Notes under the pieces: generated by a model
The model's input: the letters and a program-made list of their open reading frames with translations, nothing else
The model's database searches: none
What the model was told of the DNA's origin: nothing
Shown: piece by piece, positions 24,428 to 32,952 of the stretch
How the letters are laid out: the number at the start of each line of letters is the position of its first letter
How positions within the stretch are numbered: position 1 is the first letter of the stretch
Translations under genes and position numbers: made by a program
Assembly: GCA_902779055.1 (NCBI GenBank)
Contig: CACZAD010000004.1
Location: forward strand, 1 to 64,000
Origin: Fibrobacter succinogenes
Lineage (GTDB): Bacteria > Fibrobacterota > Fibrobacteria > Fibrobacterales > Fibrobacteraceae
Direction: 5' to 3'
Length of the DNA: 64,000 bases

Positions 24428-26782
24428 TTAGCGAACTGCGATGCGCTTGGTAGCGAGGACCTTGCGGCCTTCGACGAGGCGAACGATCACAGCACCCTTG
24501 CCTGCAAACTTGGACATATCCAGGCTCTTGGAAGCACCGGAGAATGTTTCAGAGAGGAGGACGTCGCCGCGAACACTGAAGACCTTGACGGACTTCACGC
24601 CGTTGGAGGTCGTAGCGATGTTCAAGACGTTGTTCGAGACAACCATGCTAGACTTAGCTTCGACAGCGGTAACGACACCAGTGGTGCCTTCGTCGCCATC
24701 GATACTGAAGGACTTCTTCGGATTCGGCTTAGTCGAATCAATACGCGACCTCTTGACATAACCAAGCATAGACGGAACAAACGTACCGGACTTAAGAATC
24801 GGCGTGTCGTCTGCGCAAGCAACTTCGGACCACCAGTAGGTATCAACAGCACGGTTGTTGATCCAAATGTCATTAACCTGGCCACGTTCCGGGTTCAGAG
24901 CATAGCACTTGCCTTCAGCCATTTCATTGAGACCGGCGTTGAAGCACTTGCCATTGTAATCGCCAGAGCCGTTCACGAATTCAACGCACTTGGAAACGAC
25001 GATTTCGCTAGAGCTGGATTCCGGTTCAGAAGAGCTGGAAGATTCTTCGCTAGAGCTAGAGATTTCTTCAGAGCTAGAAGATTCTTCGCTGGAGCTGGAG
25101 ACTTCTTCGGAGCTGGAGGATTCCGGTTCAACAATTTCGCTAGAGCTGGATTCTGCGACAGAGCTGGAGGATTCTTCGCTAGAGCTGGAAACGACGACTT
25201 CGCCGCATTCCGTTTCTTCCCACCACCAGCTATCGTTGGCGCGGTCGTTAATCCACTGCTGACCCTTAACGTCGTTAGCGCGGTCGTCCTTCAACTTGTA
25301 GCACTTGCCTTCTTCCATGTCGGCAAGGCCAGCGTTGTAGCACTTGTCCGTCGTGTAGTTGCCTGCACCGCGAACGAATTCTTCGCACTTGGAAACGACA
25401 ACGATTTCGCTGGAGCTAGAGGATTCTTCGCTAGAGCTGGAGATTTCTTCGCTGGAGCTGGATTCTTCAACAGAGCTAGAAGATTCTTCGCTGGAGCTAG
25501 AAACTTCTTCAGAGCTGGAGGATTCTTCAACGGAGCTAGAAGATTCTTCGACGCTGGAGCTGGAAGATTCCGGTTCAGAAGAACTAGATTCCGGTTCAAT
25601 GGAGCTGGAGGATTCTTCTACGCTAGAGCTGGAGACCGGGACTTCTTCGTAGCACGGAGTTTCGATCCACCAGTAGTTCTTGGTATTATTCTTTTTCTTA
25701 TTAACGTCAGTGCTATAACCCTGATATCCTCTACCATGAGTAGAGAGAGTAGCCGGATTAATGGTATAGCACGTTTCCTTCTTCATATGCTGCAAGCCAG
25801 ACTTGTAGCAGTTATCGGCAACAGTCTTATAAGTGATCTTATTGCTGTAGTCGATGCAGAGTTCAACGAGTTCCACCTGAACACTGGAGCTAGAAACTTC
25901 TTCAGAGCTAGAAGATTCCGGTTCGGAAGAACTGGATTCCGGTTCAACAGAGCTAGAAGATTCTTCGCTGGAGCTAGAAACTTCTTCGGAGCTGGAAGAT
26001 TCTTCGCTGGAGCTAGAAACTTCTTCAGAGCTGGAAGATTCTTCGCTAGAGCTAGAGACTTCTTCAGAGCTAGAAGATTCTTCAACAGAGCTGGAGGATT
26101 CTTCGACGCTGGAGCTGGATTCAACAACTTCACCGCAGGAAGTTTCTTCCCACCACCAGCTATCGTTGGCGCGGTCGTTGATCCACTGCTGACCCTTAAC
26201 GTCGTTAGCGCGTTCGTCCTTCAACTTATAGCACTTGCCTTCTTCCATGTCGGCAAGGCCAGCGTTGTAGCACTTGTCCGTCGTGTAGTTGCCGGAGCCA
26301 CGAACGAATTCTTCGCACTTGGAAGCAACGATAATCTGGCTGGAGCTAGAGGCCGGTTCTTCACTGGAGCTGGAGACTTCTTCAGAGCTAGAAGATTCCG
26401 GTTCTTCGCTAGAGCTGGAAGCCGGTTCTTCACTAGAGCTAGAAGCAGGTTTTTCGCTGGAGCTGGAGGTCGGTTCTTCGCTAGAGCTAGAAGAAACAGG
26501 TTCTTCACTGGAGCTAGAAGCCGGAGCTTCAACGCAGTCCACCACCTTCCACCACCAATCCTGAGTCGCTTCTTCGTTAATCCACACAGGATTTTCGTTT
26601 GCACGATCCGGATTCATTGTATAGCACTTGCCTTCAGCCATGCCTCTGAGCCCAGAATTATAGCAATGTTCGCCATAATTACCCTGACCGTTGACAAACG
26701 GAATGCAAGCGGCACCATCCTGGGCAAACGCCATTGCTGACGCAACGCCCAAGAATAATGTTGTACTCTTAACTTTTTTCAT
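24428..26782 (-). CDS. Secreted protein with five Cys4/Trp modules joined by Ser/Glu linkers
   Basis: A 784-residue protein with signal MKKVKSTTLFLGVASAMAFA. It carries five copies of a roughly 60-residue module: C..FV.G.GNY...CYN.GL..M.EGKCY......N...WIN..A...WWW...C, with four Cys and a WW/WWW cluster. The third copy is the most diverged. The modules are separated by long linkers built from SSSSEE and SSSSVEE units. The end (VKSVKVFSVRGDVLLSETFS, VIVRLVEGRKVLATKRIAVR) resembles a type IX sorting tail. Ser/Glu linkers are typical of Fibrobacter cellulose-related proteins. The paired aromatic residues suggest carbohydrate binding, but no catalytic domain is present and the module is not one I can name. 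AAAGG precedes the start. Confidence 0.8.
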   Translation of the reverse strand: MKKVKSTTLFLGVASAMAFAQDGAACIPFVNGQGNYGEHCYNSGLRGMAEGKCYTMNPDRANENPVWINEEATQDWWWKVVDCVEAPASSSSEEPVSSSSSEEPTSSSSEKPASSSSEEPASSSSEEPESSSSEEVSSSSEEPASSSSQIIVASKCEEFVRGSGNYTTDKCYNAGLADMEEGKCYKLKDERANDVKGQQWINDRANDSWWWEETSCGEVVESSSSVEESSSSVEESSSSEEVSSSSEESSSSEEVSSSSEESSSSEEVSSSSEESSSSVEPESSSSEPESSSSEEVSSSSVQVELVELCIDYSNKITYKTVADNCYKSGLQHMKKETCYTINPATLSTHGRGYQGYSTDVNKKKNNTKNYWWIETPCYEEVPVSSSSVEESSSSIEPESSSSEPESSSSSVEESSSSVEESSSSEEVSSSSEESSSSVEESSSSEEISSSSEESSSSSEIVVVSKCEEFVRGAGNYTTDKCYNAGLADMEEGKCYKLKDDRANDVKGQQWINDRANDSWWWEETECGEVVVSSSSEESSSSVAESSSSEIVEPESSSSEEVSSSSEESSSSEEISSSSEESSSSSEPESSSSEIVVSKCVEFVNGSGDYNGKCFNAGLNEMAEGKCYALNPERGQVNDIWINNRAVDTYWWSEVACADDTPILKSGTFVPSMLGYVKRSRIDSTKPNPKKSFSIDGDEGTTGVVTAVEAKSSMVVSNNVLNIATTSNGVKSVKVFSVRGDVLLSETFSGASKSLDMSKFAGKGAVIVRLVEGRKVLATKRIAVR

Positions 26783-27103
26783 TTATTTACCTTTTATTTA
26801 GTTTATTTTAAGGTCAAACAAATGTAGTAAATCATTTATATATAATGATGAAAATCATACAATTATTATATAATACTAGTTCAAATCGCTTAAATTTCCA
26901 AAATTTCGGCACTTTTTACTTATTCGTAATTTTATTTTTACAACTTGACAGAACAAATTTTCGTTTGGATGATACAGTATGTTTGTAAAAAAGCAAACAA
27001 AGATTTACAAACAAAGATTATTTAAAATAGTTCATCTTTAATAACAAAAAAAGACCGAGAACCTGCAGTTCCCGGACTTTTCCAATATGCAATTTAAAAT
27101 CGT
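26783..27103. other. AT-rich intergenic region with candidate promoter and terminator
   Basis: About 320 bases, no gene seen. On the minus strand TTGTAT (26862-26857) and TATAAA (26840-26835), 16 bases apart, could drive the gene that starts at 26782. At 27044-27081 a minus-strand hairpin (GACCGAGAAC against GTTCCCGG) with a following T run ends the GH8 gene. The middle is A+T-rich with no other clear signal. Confidence 0.4.
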
Positions 27104-28543
27104 TTAGTCGAGCTTGATTTTCTTGAGGCTCGTAATGCCTGAGTTCTTGACACGCACAACATAGAGGCCGCTCGGTACGCCTTGCAGCGAAACAGAGACA
27201 GAGCCTGTTGCGTGCTTGTCGAAAGACTTCAACACGCTACCCGTCATGGAGATCAAGTCCACGCGGACGTTGCCGTTCACATCGAGCTGGAGCGTTCTAC
27301 CGGCAAGAGTCATCTTCGGAGCGTGAGCCTGCACAGCTGTCAAAGATGTCGGATTCTGGCTGGAGCTGGACTCCGGAACCACGGAACTCGAGGATCCCGG
27401 CTGCGAAGGCGTTGCAGCGGCAAGGTTCGGCATATTGCCCGAAACGAGGAGACCGTTCAAAAGCTTGAGCGACTGGTTGAAGTAGTTTTCGTCACCAAGA
27501 GCGACTGCTTCGGCCCAGTATTCGTCGAGCTTGGACTGATACTTGGCATCAGAGATGAGCGACGTCATGAGGGACGTCACGAACGTGCTGTTGTGATCGT
27601 TGCCGAGGCTGCCAGACGATCTGAGGACAGGGCCCTTCATATTTGCGGCACTGACCGTAGAAACGAATTCAGCCATCTTCTTATCGAGAGCGAGAGCGCG
27701 TTTATCGCCGTGCCAGCAGACAGCCTTTGCATTACGCCACGGAGCGCGGGAAGCATCATAGCTGTAGTAGTCGTCTTCGCTCTTGCCGTTCTTATCGGTC
27801 CAGTCATCAATGAGGCCCGTCGTCACTTCGGCAGAGCTGGCTTCGTAAAGCTTCATGTTGGCATCGTATGCGGATTCGCTCCAGAAGGTCGCGTTTTCCG
27901 TATCGACCAAGGCAAAAAGTGGCATATAGGCCGGGTCAAAATAGCCCGGGTTCTTGCGGTTAAAACCGGCATCGCCCCACTTGTCGCCCGGCAAATGCAA
28001 GCCAGAAGATTCAAACTCATAGTTTTTCATGGACTGAATGAGTTTCTTAGCGTCTTCCTTGTACTTTTCGTCACCAAACTGGTAGTAAGCCATCACGAGA
28101 GCGGCAGCGGCATCGATATCACCATCAAGAGCGGCACCCTTGTCGTAAGCCTGGTTGAGGTTACCGACCTTCCAGACCATCAAGCCGTTTTCGTTCATCA
28201 TCTTCTTGTAAAAATTCCAAATCTTGTCGAATTGCGGCTGATAGCTTGTGGTATTGTCGCTAAAGTAGACCATCAGAAGCATGCCGTAGCCGACACCTTC
28301 GGAGAAGTATTCGTTGGAACCGGGGTCAGAACGCACACCGGCAACATCGCCGTCTTCGTTGTACATGGTCTTGAGCCAGTAGGCAAACTGGGATTTCAAT
28401 TCTTCGGAAGCCTTGGCCTTGTCGCTCAAAAGCGTCGCATTTCCACCGTAATCGGACATCTGCGGGAACGGGAAGTTCACCTTAGCCTGAGCAATTCCAA
28501 AAGCAAAGAGGCCAGCCAAGCCCAATTTTGCCAAACGATTCAT
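27104..28543 (-). CDS. Secreted glycoside hydrolase family 8 endoglucanase/xylanase
   Basis: A 479-residue enzyme with signal MNRLAKLGLAGLFAFGIAQA and AGGAG ten bases before the ATG. The GH8 (alpha/alpha)6 barrel spans about residues 22-370: SNEYFSEGVGYGMLL holds the general acid Glu (near 80), AALDGDIDAAAALVMAYYQF the key Asp pair (near 138), and YSYDASRAPWRNA the aromatic/Arg motif. A short SSSSVVPESSSS linker leads to an 80-residue Por-type sorting tail (NVRVDLISMTGSVLKSF, GLYVVRVKNSGITSLKKIKLD). GH8 enzymes cut beta-1,4-glucan, xylan or chitosan; the substrate is not decided by these motifs. It is transcribed alone. Confidence 0.92.
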   Translation of the reverse strand: MNRLAKLGLAGLFAFGIAQAKVNFPFPQMSDYGGNATLLSDKAKASEELKSQFAYWLKTMYNEDGDVAGVRSDPGSNEYFSEGVGYGMLLMVYFSDNTTSYQPQFDKIWNFYKKMMNENGLMVWKVGNLNQAYDKGAALDGDIDAAAALVMAYYQFGDEKYKEDAKKLIQSMKNYEFESSGLHLPGDKWGDAGFNRKNPGYFDPAYMPLFALVDTENATFWSESAYDANMKLYEASSAEVTTGLIDDWTDKNGKSEDDYYSYDASRAPWRNAKAVCWHGDKRALALDKKMAEFVSTVSAANMKGPVLRSSGSLGNDHNSTFVTSLMTSLISDAKYQSKLDEYWAEAVALGDENYFNQSLKLLNGLLVSGNMPNLAAATPSQPGSSSSVVPESSSSQNPTSLTAVQAHAPKMTLAGRTLQLDVNGNVRVDLISMTGSVLKSFDKHATGSVSVSLQGVPSGLYVVRVKNSGITSLKKIKLD

Positions 28544-28633
28544 ACACTACTCCTATGCCCAGCGGGCCGTTAAATTTATCCATTTAAAAATAAATTTTTA
28601 ACGACCAAAAGTAAATTATTTATGTCATACGTT

Positions 28634-30193
28634 TTAGAACCTTGTGCGGTCCATCACGACAAAAAGAGAGTCTCGGTACGCAACGTGCCAATTTTCGAGA
28701 GAATCAAGAGTCGTAAGCAGTTTACCCCAGCGGGCATAATAGCGGAGCGGCAGCACCACGCGGTCGATATTCTGCGTTTCCGCATCATCGAGGAACGTTT
28801 GCGGAGACTCGGCGTACTGCAAATATTTTTCGAAAAATTCCGCCGTTTTAAGGATAAAGCGCCCATCGATGTAGGTGGAATCGGAAGGATTCACAAAAGC
28901 CAAATAGCCCCCCGCACGGTCGTCATTAAAGAGATGCCCCGGATGCGGATGCGACTTCATCCATTCGGCTGCAGCGACAGGCACGCGCTGGTACGCGACC
29001 ATCGAATCGTAATTGGACTCGCTACGCAGCCAAAGGCCGAAAATGAAAGCAACGAGGAGAGTAGACAGCAGGAAGTAGGAAGTAGGAAGTAAACGGTTGG
29101 GCAAACGCAAAGGTTGAGTGTCGCGGCCATACATGCACTGGTATGAACGAAGCCATTTAACGCCTACTGCAAAAAATACCGGCAAGAACAGCACAAAATT
29201 GCGTTCGGCAACAAGCGCAAGAATCGCGGTCATAAATAGCCAAACCGATTCAGGACGGCGCAAGCGTAGAGCGCCAACGACAAGCCCCGCCACAGAAAGC
29301 ACGACCATCAACGTCGACTGCAAAACGTTCTCCCCCGCCATCAAAAGCGTAACCGGCGAACGGTTCTCCGCAATTTCGCTAGCAAAAACGGCAGCCGACG
29401 GAGAAAGCCCCAGCAACCGATCAAGCAAGCCAAACGGATACAGGAACAAGTTCAGGCCTTCATGATGGAAGAACGGCATCGCCAACAGAAGCGCCACAAA
29501 AGCGAAACGCAACAAAAGCAAATTGCGGGCCATTTGATGCCCAGAACCGCGCGAATTCCACCACTGCAAAGCAACCACAATCAGCGCAAAAATCGGACCG
29601 AGAATGTACAGCCCCTGAAACTTGCACCACAGCCATTGCACGGCAAGAACCGCGACCACCGCCACCACGGTTTTCGCAATGTTCCGCTTTCCATTCCAAG
29701 CACCACCATCAAAAAGCCACGGCAAAACCTTCCAGTACATACCGAGGAACAACAGCGAGAACAGCACCGGACGGATTTCAAACTGATAACGGAAAATGAA
29801 AAGGAGAAGGACGCAGGCCGCGACTTGCGCAATGACATTTATGCGGGAGTTCACAATGACGTCTTTTGAGGAGTTCGCGATGTTCTTTTTTTGCGCATCC
29901 GCAATGTTGCTCGAAGGCCACAGGAACAGCGCAAAAACGACTCCCCACAAAACCGCCTTGAACGCCACCAGCAAAGGCGCCCCACCAACATCATAGGCAA
30001 GCGCTACCGTCTGCTGAAAATACTCATGCACATTCACCACAGGTCCGCGCAGCGGGGTCCAGGTCGTCACCCACTCGCGCGCACAAGCCAAATGCCACCA
30101 GATATCGGTATCCGTCAACGGAAACACGGCAAAAAGCGCGACAACCGCACCAATCGCCAAAGCAAACGTTTTCGGGACCGAGATCAGACGCAT
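28634..30193 (-). CDS. Polytopic membrane protein, GT-C glycosyltransferase-like, end of the seven-gene operon
   Basis: A 519-residue protein with about ten membrane segments. Near the N terminus the outward loop TDTDIWWHLACAREWV matches the acidic D-x-D-x-W-W-H loop often seen in uncharacterised GT-C-type sugar transferases. The C-terminal soluble part contains HPHPGHLFNDDRAGGYLAF, DSTYIDGRF and VVLPLRYYARWGKLL, a common tail in the same group. It would transfer a lipid-linked sugar on the outer face of the cytoplasmic membrane, by inference. Its ATG overlaps the preceding stop (TGATG), so it is coupled to the last lipoprotein paralogue. A heptamer repeat encodes LLPTSYFLLST before one membrane segment. 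Confidence 0.65.
   Translation of the reverse strand: MRLISVPKTFALAIGAVVALFAVFPLTDTDIWWHLACAREWVTTWTPLRGPVVNVHEYFQQTVALAYDVGGAPLLVAFKAVLWGVVFALFLWPSSNIADAQKKNIANSSKDVIVNSRINVIAQVAACVLLLFIFRYQFEIRPVLFSLLFLGMYWKVLPWLFDGGAWNGKRNIAKTVVAVVAVLAVQWLWCKFQGLYILGPIFALIVVALQWWNSRGSGHQMARNLLLLRFAFVALLLAMPFFHHEGLNLFLYPFGLLDRLLGLSPSAAVFASEIAENRSPVTLLMAGENVLQSTLMVVLSVAGLVVGALRLRRPESVWLFMTAILALVAERNFVLFLPVFFAVGVKWLRSYQCMYGRDTQPLRLPNRLLPTSYFLLSTLLVAFIFGLWLRSESNYDSMVAYQRVPVAAAEWMKSHPHPGHLFNDDRAGGYLAFVNPSDSTYIDGRFILKTAEFFEKYLQYAESPQTFLDDAETQNIDRVVLPLRYYARWGKLLTTLDSLENWHVAYRDSLFVVMDRTRF
29062..29092. repeat. Heptanucleotide tandem repeat inside a coding sequence
   Basis: TAGACAG, CAGGAAG, TAGGAAG, TAGGAAG, TAA on the plus strand. 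It lies within the minus-strand membrane protein gene, where it is read as residues LLPTSYFLLST without breaking the frame. Other copies of this family in the window are intergenic. Confidence 0.75.
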
Positions 30194-32949
30194 CACTTCA
30201 AAGTCTTCAACAGAGAATCCAGGCGATGCGCCATGATTATAGCACCAGAAAGCCCGAGATGATCTTCATTTGCAAAATCTTCATAGGCAAAGTCATGGTG
30301 GCCATAATGGTTTTCATCAAGCACTGCAAAATGCGGATACCTTTCGGTAAGTTCCATCACCGCCTTTTCCATGATTTTCACCGCTTTGTGCGTCGGTCCA
30401 TAACGGCCCCAACTGAACGATGTCGCAAAGTAAGGCGACTGCGGATAAACCACACCGACCACCTTAACATCATAATTGAGAGCGAGTTCCAAGATGTCAA
30501 TCAGCTTTTGCAAGTTAAAATCAAACCCGGTTTTGTCCACGTCAAACCAAAGCGGGTCATTGGCCACCTCAGGAGGATCTTCGCCCCAGCCCACAGTAGG
30601 AGACTTGTACAGGCCGCGGTGGTATCCATACAATGCATATTCGCCTTCGGTCGGATTCAAGGCTTCCTGTGCAGCCTTGTTCATATCGCCAATCACACCA
30701 TCTTGCCAATAGCCGTGATTCTTGTCGTACTCATATCCCGGAATATCGGCAAACCAGGCCTTAAAATTTTCATCCTTGACATACCAACGGTCATAATCCA
30801 AAGTCAAGACAATCACCTTCAACTTAGGCATCAAGGGCAGATAGTAATTCTTGATAAAGAAGTATGTACTTGCCATATCCTGTGCGGCGTAAGACATATT
30901 GACGCCAAAACCGCTTTCGATATACTCGACATCCATACCCGAGAACGATCTCGAAGATCCGATGACAACAATCTCTGTCGAGTCCTTGTACTGCCAGAAG
31001 TAATCCATCTTGACCTTCATCAGGCGCGTAGCGATATCGGATGTTTCGGTCATATAGACGCAGGCGCTATCGGGATCCAAAGCCATGTTTCCATTTGACG
31101 GTTCAACAGTCTTTACCCACAAGCTGGGGTGCCACAGTTCTTCGCCCTCGGCAAGCTCCACGACTGAACTATCGGACAAATTCACAAGGACAATTTTCGT
31201 ATGCGACTTATTGATGTTCGTGAGCGTGGCCACCACAAGGTTTTCGCCACCCGTAGTCCATTCGCTATGGTCAAAAGTATAACCGTTCGGAGCCGCAAAA
31301 GAGTTCATGAGCTTTCCGTCAGCATCAACCATAAGCAAGCGTTCGTGCGTGTCGTACTCCTTGCCCACAAATTCCTGCCCCGTTTTTCCACCAAAGTCGA
31401 GGAACAAGGTTCGTTTTGAACCATCCTTTGCCAAGGAAGCGTTGCAAGCCTGTTCACCATTGTACCAGACGGTATCGCGAGCTTTTGAAGTAACGGTAGA
31501 GCCCGACTTGGCCACACGGGCGCGCAAAAGACGGGCACCGGTCACAGCAAGCGTGTTATCTTCACTGATGCCACCGTGGTAAGCCCCATCAAAAAGCTTT
31601 TCGGGCTTGCCAAACTTGCCATTCGCAAACTTGACCTGCCATGTAGAAGCCGATTCAAACGAGGCTTCTTTTTTATTGTCGCCCGCATCCGTCACATAGA
31701 CGATGACCGTATCGCCATTGTCAAGGACTCGCCAACGCGGGATCGCGGCACTTTCAACATCGAGTTCGACAAGGCCAGAACCCGTCGCATTGAAGTCACG
31801 GACATACACCTTCGACTCTCTCGAAACCCCTTCCCAACTTGTGCAGAACGCCACACGCTTCCCGTCGGGAGAAATTTCAGGATGGAAGACCTGCATAGAA
31901 TCAGTAATTTCAGTAACAGAGAGAATACCGCTAGAATAGTCGATAAAAGCGAGATTCCCTGTCATATCATTGCGGAACGCGAGCTTTACCTTATATGTTC
32001 CCGTCAGCGAACGCATCATTGCGGAATTGGCCAACGGAACGATTCGGCTCGTTGCCGCCTTGCCATCAGCCCCCATCCAGGTCGCATTCGGAATGGCACC
32101 AAAAGCGAGACGGAAGCCAACATATTCAGCACGGGTCGAAGATGTCACTGTGTAGACATCACCACGTCCATACAGGGTAATGGATTCAGGAGAATTGCGG
32201 TAGCTTCCGCCCTTGACGACACGTTCACCCAAGGAACCCCCATCAGGAGCGCCCACAAAGTTCGTCAAAGTCGTATCACGGAAATTGGCGGGCCAGTCGT
32301 TCACCCATTCCATCGCATTTCCGAACAGATCGCAGAACTTGCTTCCGGAATTATTCTTGCTACAGACTTTGTGCAGCTTGTAATCCGAATTTTCGGCAGT
32401 CCAGCTCTCGGACATTTTCGCATAATTCTTTGCAACAAGCACCCATTCCGCCTCGGTCGGCAAGCGGTACGCATCGACATCCGGATGGAACGCAAAACCG
32501 TCCAAGTTCGTGCAGTGATTGTCCTTATCGAAAGACGCCTTGCTGTAGGTGTACGCCGTATCGAGCTTTTCGGACTTGCTGCGTTCATTCGCAAAAAGTA
32601 CCGCATCGTAATAAGTGATATCGGTTGCAGGCACATCCTTGTCGCAATCAAGCTTAAGACCAGTAGAAGATTTCATCAAGTCGTTGAACTCGCTACAAGT
32701 CACCTCGTGTTCGCCAATCGAAAAATCGTAATTCAAGGAGACCTTCATCTGCGGGCGTTCACTGGCCCTTGCAGAAACGTCATTCGAGCCCAACGCGACA
32801 ACGTTGTTACTCGCAGAAACGCGGACAAGGCCCGAAAGCGAATCTGGCGAGACATCCGGCTTAGACCGATTCGACGAAACGCCATCAGAGCAAGACGTCA
32901 TCTGCGACAGGACAAAAAACAAGACAAAACTATAACGCAAACAATTCAT
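30193..32949 (-). CDS. Three-domain lipoprotein (FGE-like, PD40 propeller, SGNH-like), paralogue 1 of 4
   Basis: 918 residues. The lipobox is SQMTSC. Residues 45-285 form a formylglycine-generating-enzyme/SUMF1-type fold: FSIGEHEVTCSEFNDLM, RLPTEAEWVLVAK, NAMEWVNDW, VVKGGSYRNS, YVGFRLAFG. The two catalytic cysteines of true FGE are absent. Residues 320-640 are a PD40-type propeller (FHPEISPDGKRVAFCT). Residues 655-918 look SGNH-like: GSSRS (near 664), VIVLTLDYDRWY, and DENHYGHHDF with NEDHLGLSGA (near 894). I take it for a member of the Fibrobacter family TIGR02171, function unknown. GAGG overlaps the stop of the previous paralogue three bases upstream. Confidence 0.85.
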   Translation of the reverse strand: MNCLRYSFVLFFVLSQMTSCSDGVSSNRSKPDVSPDSLSGLVRVSASNNVVALGSNDVSARASERPQMKVSLNYDFSIGEHEVTCSEFNDLMKSSTGLKLDCDKDVPATDITYYDAVLFANERSKSEKLDTAYTYSKASFDKDNHCTNLDGFAFHPDVDAYRLPTEAEWVLVAKNYAKMSESWTAENSDYKLHKVCSKNNSGSKFCDLFGNAMEWVNDWPANFRDTTLTNFVGAPDGGSLGERVVKGGSYRNSPESITLYGRGDVYTVTSSTRAEYVGFRLAFGAIPNATWMGADGKAATSRIVPLANSAMMRSLTGTYKVKLAFRNDMTGNLAFIDYSSGILSVTEITDSMQVFHPEISPDGKRVAFCTSWEGVSRESKVYVRDFNATGSGLVELDVESAAIPRWRVLDNGDTVIVYVTDAGDNKKEASFESASTWQVKFANGKFGKPEKLFDGAYHGGISEDNTLAVTGARLLRARVAKSGSTVTSKARDTVWYNGEQACNASLAKDGSKRTLFLDFGGKTGQEFVGKEYDTHERLLMVDADGKLMNSFAAPNGYTFDHSEWTTGGENLVVATLTNINKSHTKIVLVNLSDSSVVELAEGEELWHPSLWVKTVEPSNGNMALDPDSACVYMTETSDIATRLMKVKMDYFWQYKDSTEIVVIGSSRSFSGMDVEYIESGFGVNMSYAAQDMASTYFFIKNYYLPLMPKLKVIVLTLDYDRWYVKDENFKAWFADIPGYEYDKNHGYWQDGVIGDMNKAAQEALNPTEGEYALYGYHRGLYKSPTVGWGEDPPEVANDPLWFDVDKTGFDFNLQKLIDILELALNYDVKVVGVVYPQSPYFATSFSWGRYGPTHKAVKIMEKAVMELTERYPHFAVLDENHYGHHDFAYEDFANEDHLGLSGAIIMAHRLDSLLKTLK

Positions 32950-32952
32950 ATT

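Noticed and set aside
25736-26740. A 334-codon plus-strand frame rich in FFxARxFFRA repeats
   Set aside because: It is the complement of the Ser/Glu linker repeats, so its periodicity is inherited from the real gene.
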